10,767 nt of DNA, from NCBI GenBank assembly GCA_023443095.1, contig JAEZVV010000051.1, positions 1 through 10,767 of the forward strand, written 5' to 3'. Below the pieces are notes generated by a model. It saw only the letters and a list, made by a program, of their open reading frames with translations, did not search any database and was not told where the DNA came from. A program made the translations under genes and the position numbers. The stretch's first letter is position 1, and each line of letters starts with the position of its first letter. Shown here one piece after another: positions 7,204 through 10,767 of this stretch. This stretch comes from Pseudomonadota bacterium (GTDB taxonomy: Bacteria > Pseudomonadota > Gammaproteobacteria > Burkholderiales > Burkholderiaceae_F).

Positions 7204-7719
7204 TTAGAGGTCCTTGGCGCGCGCGCGGTCGAGTTCGCTCTGGTTGGCGTTGAAACCCTTGACGTCGATCAGGGTGATCCTCACCACGCTGTCGTCGGCG
7301 GCCGCGCTCACCTCGAAGCGCCAGCGGCGGTCGGCCGCGGTCAGTTCGCAGGCGCCGTTGGCCTCGTCGATCGCGTAGCGCCAGCCGACATAGCCCGGGT
7401 GGGCGCGCAGGGCGCGGCAGACGTCCTCCCATGAGCCTTGCGGCAGCTCGAAGCTGATCGCCACCGCGCGGCCGCGGTAGAGGCCGATCATGGCGCGGGT
7501 GGCGGCCTGTTCGGCCAGGGTGTAACCCTCGGGCAGATCGATCGCGCACAGGCGTTCGCCGCACTCCGACGCGGGGTGGACCCGGGTCACGTCTTCTGCC
7601 GTCATGCCCAGCGCCAGCCCCTTGAGCGAAGGCGGAGCGGAGTTCTTGGCCTGGACCTGCGGGACGGCCGCGGCGAGACCGGCGGAAAAGGCGAGGAAGA
7701 GGAAGCGGCGAAGTCTCAC
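7204..7719 (-). CDS. Small exported protein of unknown function
   Basis: The 171-residue product begins with a clear signal peptide (MRLRRFLFLAFSAGLAAA..., likely cleavage after VQA at residue 24). The mature part starts with LKGLALGMTAEDVTRVHP, a short pattern I associate with small periplasmic proteins of proteobacteria, where a G-x-x-x-G-M segment precedes an amphipathic helix. Four cysteines (53, 58, 101, 124) could form two disulfides in the periplasm. No catalytic motif or lipobox was recognised. The start is GTG, chosen because it is the only one giving the full signal peptide; no good ribosome binding site is visible before it. The gene lies 105 bases upstream of the autotransporter on the same strand, with no clear terminator between, so co-transcription is possible but unproven. 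It is divergent from the flavoprotein gene. Confidence 0.75.
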   Translation of the reverse strand: MRLRRFLFLAFSAGLAAAVPQVQAKNSAPPSLKGLALGMTAEDVTRVHPASECGERLCAIDLPEGYTLAEQAATRAMIGLYRGRAVAISFELPQGSWEDVCRALRAHPGYVGWRYAIDEANGACELTAADRRWRFEVSAAADDSVVRITLIDVKGFNANQSELDRARAKDL

Positions 7720-7889
7720 GGTCGGGGCCCAGGGTGGCAGGCTGTCATTATTGCCGCAGCTGCGCCGGCGGCGGCCGACTTCAGGCCTAGGCGTTTAACC
7801 TCGGCCGGCCGAGTTCCAGCGCGCGGTATGCTCGCCGCCCGTCCCGTGGCTGTCGCAGCGGGGCGCCTCCGTTTTTGAAGGAATCCCCC
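7720..7889. other. Divergent intergenic region
   Basis: These 170 bases separate two divergent genes and must contain at least the promoters for the small exported protein (-) and the flavoprotein (+). A TATGCT at 7827-7832 could be a -10 element for the + gene, but no matching -35 box is seen 16-18 bases upstream. No open reading frame, RNA gene or strong hairpin was supported here. Confidence 0.35.
7878..7882 (+). promoter_or_regulatory. Ribosome binding site of the flavoprotein gene
   Basis: AAGGA lies 7 bases before the ATG at 7890. This selects the ATG over the in-frame TTG at 7875, which would add five residues and lie upstream of the site itself. Confidence 0.8.
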
Positions 7890-9092
7890 ATGTCACGGCC
7901 GTACGACGTCGCCGTCATCGGTGCCGGCGCGGCCGGCATGATGGCCGCCGCCACCGCCGGCCGCCACGGCGCCCGGGTGGTGCTGCTCGACCACGCCGAC
8001 ACGCTCGCCGAGAAGATCCGGATCTCGGGCGGCGGCCGCTGCAATTTCACCAATCTCGACGCGCACCGGCCCGAACGCTTCCTGTCCGAGAACCCGCGCT
8101 TCGCGCGCAAGGCGCTCGCGGCCTACCCGCCGCGCGAGTTCCTGGCGCTGCTGCAGCGCCACCGCGTGAGCAGCCACGAGAAACACAAGGGCCAGCTCTT
8201 CTGCGACGAGTCGAGCGAACAGGTCATAGCCGTGCTGCGTGCCGAATGCGACGAGGCCCGCGTCGCCTGGCGCATGCCCTGCTCGGTGAGCGCAGTCGAG
8301 CGCCATGAGCGCGGCTATTTGCTGCGCACCGACGGCGCGGCGGTCGAGGCGCGCCGCCTGATCGTCGCCACCGGCGGCCTGTCGATCCCGAAAATCGGCG
8401 CGACCGATTTCGGCTTCCGTCTGGCGCGCCAGTTCGGGCTGCGCATCGTCGAGCCGCGCCCGGCCCTGGTGCCGCTCACCTTTCCGGCGGCGAGCTGGAA
8501 ACCCTTCGTCGACCTCGCCGGCCTGTCGCTCGAGGTCAAGGTTAGATGCGGCCGCGGCGAGTTCGACGAGGACCTGCTCTTCACCCACCGCGGCCTTTCG
8601 GGCCCGGCGATCCTGCAGATCTCGAGCTACTGGAACCCGGGCGAGCCGCTGCTGATCGACCTTGCTCCCGCCTGGCGCGGCGAAAGCCTGGCGACCGAGC
8701 TGCTGGAGAAAAAAGCCTCGAGCCGCCAGACCCTGGGCAATGTGCTGGCGCAGATCCTGCCGCGCCGGCTCGCCGACGGCTGGCTTGCTCTGCGCGGCGA
8801 TCCGGCGGCTACCCGCATCGGCGAGGTGCAGGACCGGGTGCTGCGGCAGCTGGCCGAGTCGCTCAAACGCTGGACCGTGGTGCCCGACGGCACCGAGGGG
8901 TTCCGCAAGGCCGAAGTCACGCGCGGCGGGGTCGCCACCGACGAGCTCGACGCCGCCACCCTGGAAGCGAAGAAGACGCCGGGGCTGTTTTTTGTCGGCG
9001 AAGTGGTCGACGTGACGGGCTGGCTGGGCGGCTACAACTTCCAGTGGGCCTGGGCCAGCGGCGCCGCTGCGGGGCGCGCCGCGGCGGGTTGA
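7890..9092 (+). CDS. HI0933/YhiN-family FAD-dependent oxidoreductase
   Basis: This 400-residue cytoplasmic flavoprotein belongs to the HI0933-like family (often labelled NAD(P)/FAD-dependent or aminoacetone-oxidase-like). The physiological substrate is not established for most members. The dinucleotide-binding motif GAGAAG lies at residues 11-16 after a beta strand (DVAVI), with an acidic residue (D34) at the end of the second strand. The family signature SGGGRCNFTN is at 46-55, a second nucleotide-binding segment VATGG at 159-163, and the C-terminal FAD-contact block GEVVDVTGWLGGYNFQW starts at 370. The middle region (about 190-330) is the inserted domain typical of the family. Length is usual and no key motif is missing. 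The ATG start has AAGGA 7 bases upstream. The next gene on the same strand begins 64 bases after the stop, so a shared transcript is possible. Confidence 0.93.
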   Translation: MSRPYDVAVIGAGAAGMMAAATAGRHGARVVLLDHADTLAEKIRISGGGRCNFTNLDAHRPERFLSENPRFARKALAAYPPREFLALLQRHRVSSHEKHKGQLFCDESSEQVIAVLRAECDEARVAWRMPCSVSAVERHERGYLLRTDGAAVEARRLIVATGGLSIPKIGATDFGFRLARQFGLRIVEPRPALVPLTFPAASWKPFVDLAGLSLEVKVRCGRGEFDEDLLFTHRGLSGPAILQISSYWNPGEPLLIDLAPAWRGESLATELLEKKASSRQTLGNVLAQILPRRLADGWLALRGDPAATRIGEVQDRVLRQLAESLKRWTVVPDGTEGFRKAEVTRGGVATDELDAATLEAKKTPGLFFVGEVVDVTGWLGGYNFQWAWASGAAAGRAAAG

Positions 9093-9156
9093 AGCTCCGG
9101 GTACTGGTTGGCGGCGGTCGGCTACGCTGGCGCCGGCACATTCGCGGACGCTTGAC

Positions 9157-9645
9157 ATGAACAAGCTCGATTTCCTTCTGGCCCTCGGCAGCGCGCTGGT
9201 GGCAGCCTTGTCGTTCGAAGGCGGCTTGCTGCTCGCCAAGGTGTTTCCGCACGCGGCGGGTTTCGAAGGAGCCTTGTGGGCCGGGGTCTCGGGCGTAGTG
9301 GTACTGCAGGCGACACGCGAGCAAACCGAATCGGCAGCCCAGCTGCGAGTGGTCGGCACCCTGATCGGCGCCGTGCTGAGCGCGATCTACCTGAGCTTCC
9401 TTGATTTCTCGCTGGCAGGGCTGGCGGTCTGCGTTTTTGCCACTGTCCTGCTGTGCCAGCAGGTGGGGGTGCCGGACAACGCGCGGCTGGCGAGCGCCAC
9501 CGTGGTGGTGGTGATGGCCTTGTCGGTCCTGCACCCGGAGATGCCGGCCTTTCTCAACGGCGGCCTGCGTTTTGCCGAATCGGTGATCGGCGCGGTCTGT
9601 GCCGTCCTGTGGTCGCAGCTGGCGCGGCGCGTGCGCGGCGGGTGA
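9157..9645 (+). CDS. Small FUSC-like inner-membrane protein
   Basis: This 162-residue, very hydrophobic protein has about six predicted membrane segments (about 6-28, 38-52, 66-83, 85-103, 112-125, 140-156). The pattern resembles the membrane half of the FUSC/aromatic acid exporter superfamily: an aromatic-poor helix bundle, a RVVGTLIGAVLSAI segment (about 64-77), a helix after NARLAS (about 107-112), and a closing RFAESVIGAVCAVLW helix (about 138-152). Larger relatives such as AaeB or YccS contain two such halves plus cytoplasmic domains. Here only one half is present, so it may work as a homo-oligomer or have another role. The assignment rests on pattern and not on a decisive motif. The ribosome binding site is weak (CGGA 8 bases before the ATG). 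It converges with the next gene, leaving 18 bases between stops. Confidence 0.7.
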   Translation: MNKLDFLLALGSALVAALSFEGGLLLAKVFPHAAGFEGALWAGVSGVVVLQATREQTESAAQLRVVGTLIGAVLSAIYLSFLDFSLAGLAVCVFATVLLCQQVGVPDNARLASATVVVVMALSVLHPEMPAFLNGGLRFAESVIGAVCAVLWSQLARRVRGG

Positions 9646-9663
9646 CCGCGCCGCCGGGCGGGG

Positions 9664-10083
9664 TCAATCGTCCTTGTTCTTGCCCTTGCCGTGGCCGTTG
9701 CCATGGCCATTGCCCTTGTTGCCCTTGTTCTTGCCGTGTTTCTCCCGGTAGTCGGGGGCGTAGACGTCGCGGTACCAGTCGTCCTTGACGAAATACACCG
9801 GGCGGCCGCAAGCGTCGTAGTGCTTGCAGTGCTTCTTCCAGTCCTTGGCGTGCCCCGGCGGCACCCGCATGTAGATCGGTGCGTAAGCGTTGTGCGGGTA
9901 GGGCGAAATCACGACTGGCTGCGGGTAGATCAGCTGCGGGCGCGGAAAGCTGCCCAGGTCGATCCGACCGTAGAAGTTCGGGTCGCCGATGCTGATCGAC
10001 ACGCCGACGTCGGCGGCGTTGCTGGCCAGGCTGCCCAAGCCCAGGGCGATGGCGGCGAGGCCGCGGGTCACGGATTTCTTCAT
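9664..10083 (-). CDS. Small exported protein with Gly/Lys/Asn/His tail
   Basis: The 139-residue product has a signal peptide (MKKSVTRGLAAIALGLGS..., cleavage near NAA at 22-24). A compact domain (about 25-112) follows, with VSISIGDPNFYGRIDLG, a Pro-rich stretch PQLIYPQPVVI, VPPGHAKDWKKHC, and ACGRPVYFVKDDWYR. Cys86 and Cys92 could form one disulfide. I recognise this as a recurrent type of uncharacterised periplasmic protein in betaproteobacteria, but I know no function for it. The last 25 residues are low-complexity, basic and hydrophilic (Gly, Asn, Lys, His). Such tails can bind polyanions or metals, but that is inference. No convincing ribosome binding site is seen before the ATG. It is 111 bases downstream of the efflux gene on the same strand. 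Confidence 0.8.
   Translation of the reverse strand: MKKSVTRGLAAIALGLGSLASNAADVGVSISIGDPNFYGRIDLGSFPRPQLIYPQPVVISPYPHNAYAPIYMRVPPGHAKDWKKHCKHYDACGRPVYFVKDDWYRDVYAPDYREKHGKNKGNKGNGHGNGHGKGKNKDD
9667..9741 (-). repeat. Low-complexity hexamer-like coding repeat
   Basis: This encodes the last 25 residues of the small exported protein (GKNKGNKGNGHGNGHGKGKN plus KDD and a short lead-in). On the + strand the units are 6-base variants of CCTTGT, TTGCCC and GTGGCC, and the 13 bases CCTTGTTCTTGCC occur twice (9672-9684 and 9723-9735). In-frame slippage could change the tail length between strains. Confidence 0.7.
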
Positions 10084-10194
10084 GACGGAATGGGGCTGTA
10101 TGAGGTGACAAACCGAAGTCTGCCACCGGACCTCGATTCCCGCTTGCCGCGGGTGTCTTGCGCAGGCTAGTCCGAAGGGCTGGCTCCCGGCGAC

Positions 10195-10767
10195 TCAGGC
10201 GGGCGGCTCGGACCTCTCCTGCCAGCCCTGGCCGAGGGCCTTGTTGAGGTCGACCACCGCCGCGAGCCGGGCCTGCCGTGCCCGCAGCCAGCCGATGCTG
10301 GCCTCGTTGACGCTGCGCTGCGCTTCGAGCAGTTCGATGAAGGCCGACGCGCCGGCCTCGTAGCGGGCCTGCGCGATCCGCGCCGCAGTGCGCGCCGCCG
10401 CGAGTTCCTGCGCTCGCGCCTCTTCGGTGGCGGCGCCGTGGCGGACCGCGGCGAGTGCGTCGCGCACCTCGCGGTAAGCGGTCTCGGCGGTCTTGCGGTA
10501 GAGCTCGGCCGCCTCCTTCTGGCTGGCGCTGGCCTGGTCGACGCGGGCGCTGCGCGCGCCGCCGTCGAAGAGCGGCAGGTCGATCAAGGCGCCGGCCGAC
10601 CAGATGCCGGCGGAAAAAAGCTGGCCGAGCGCTGCGCTTTCCGTGCCCAGCCGGCCGGTGAGCGAGATGCTGGGGTAGAACGCGGCGCGGGCCACATCGA
10701 CCCGAGCCGCCGCCGCGGCCAGGGTCGCTTCGGCCGCCAGGACGTCGGGGCGCGCGGCGAGCAGGCT
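10195..10767 (-). CDS. NodT/TolC-type outer-membrane efflux protein, C-terminal part
   Basis: Only the last 190 residues are in the window; the 5' part lies beyond the right edge and the frame is open to the last base. This family forms the outer-membrane channel of tripartite RND or MFS export pumps. The visible part begins with SLLAARPDVLAAEATL and continues with RAAFYPSISLTG, the hallmark turn into the second repeat of NodT-type proteins. A strand-rich piece (LGQLFSAGIWSAGALIDLPLFDGG) follows, then two long heptad-like helices rich in Ala, Arg and Glu (about 75-175), including YEAGASAFIELLEAQRSV. This matches the coiled-coil tunnel of TolC. The C-terminus is short and not amphipathic. Pump partners are presumably upstream, outside the window. 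No clear terminator is seen in the 111 bases after the stop. Confidence 0.92.
   Translation of the reverse strand, partial: SLLAARPDVLAAEATLAAAAARVDVARAAFYPSISLTGRLGTESAALGQLFSAGIWSAGALIDLPLFDGGARSARVDQASASQKEAAELYRKTAETAYREVRDALAAVRHGAATEEARAQELAAARTAARIAQARYEAGASAFIELLEAQRSVNEASIGWLRARQARLAAVVDLNKALGQGWQERSEPPA

Noticed and set aside
9151..9156. TTGACA-like sequence (CTTGACATG) at the start of the FUSC-like gene
   Set aside because: It overlaps the start codon, so it cannot be the -35 box of that gene's promoter; no -10 element follows in a useful place for another gene.
7893..9359. A 488-codon open frame on the minus strand opposite the flavoprotein
   Set aside because: It has no recognisable domain, overlaps two real + strand genes, and is explained by GC-rich third positions.
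1..10767. CRISPR arrays, tRNA/rRNA genes, insertion sequences, phage or defence modules
   Set aside because: No spaced identical repeats, no transposase or integrase motifs, and no cloverleaf-like or rRNA-like sequence were found on reading; the genes are ordinary envelope and metabolic genes.

Overview
The window looks like chromosomal DNA from a high-GC betaproteobacterium. Rhodocyclales (Azoarcus/Thauera-like) is my best guess from protein style and codon use, but no phylogenetic marker was searched. There are nine supported genes, one of them cut by the right edge, and no rRNA, tRNA, CRISPR array, transposase, integrase or attachment site that I can see.

Layout. Bases 1-73 are a GC-rich leader with a perfect 14-bp palindrome. 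dnaJ (74-1195, +) follows and ends in a strong intrinsic terminator. A roughly 240-bp regulatory gap carrying an operator-like inverted repeat leads to cstA (1488-3554, +), a pyruvate/peptide transporter of the carbon-starvation family. cstA overlaps by 4 bases its usual small partner of the YbdD/YjiX family (3551-3793, +). A 14-bp hairpin closes that operon and separates it from a convergent 1080-residue autotransporter (7098-3856, -). The autotransporter passenger is built from about 14 degenerate repeats of about 39 residues. Upstream of it on the same strand is a small exported protein of unknown function (7719-7204, -). A 170-bp divergent region leads to a HI0933/YhiN-type flavoprotein (7890-9092, +) and then a half-size FUSC-like membrane protein (9157-9645, +). 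Convergent to the latter, with an 18-base gap, is a small exported protein with a Gly/Lys/Asn/His-rich tail (10083-9664, -). The window ends inside a NodT/TolC-type outer-membrane efflux gene (10767-10195, -).

How the genes relate. dnaJ is housekeeping (Hsp70 co-chaperone), and cstA plus the small gene form one nutrient-uptake operon. The rest are mainly single genes of the cell envelope: a surface autotransporter, two exported small proteins, a membrane protein and an efflux channel, with one flavoprotein. I see no evidence of a multi-gene novel system. The least ordinary element is the repeat-built autotransporter, followed by the unassigned palindrome upstream of cstA.
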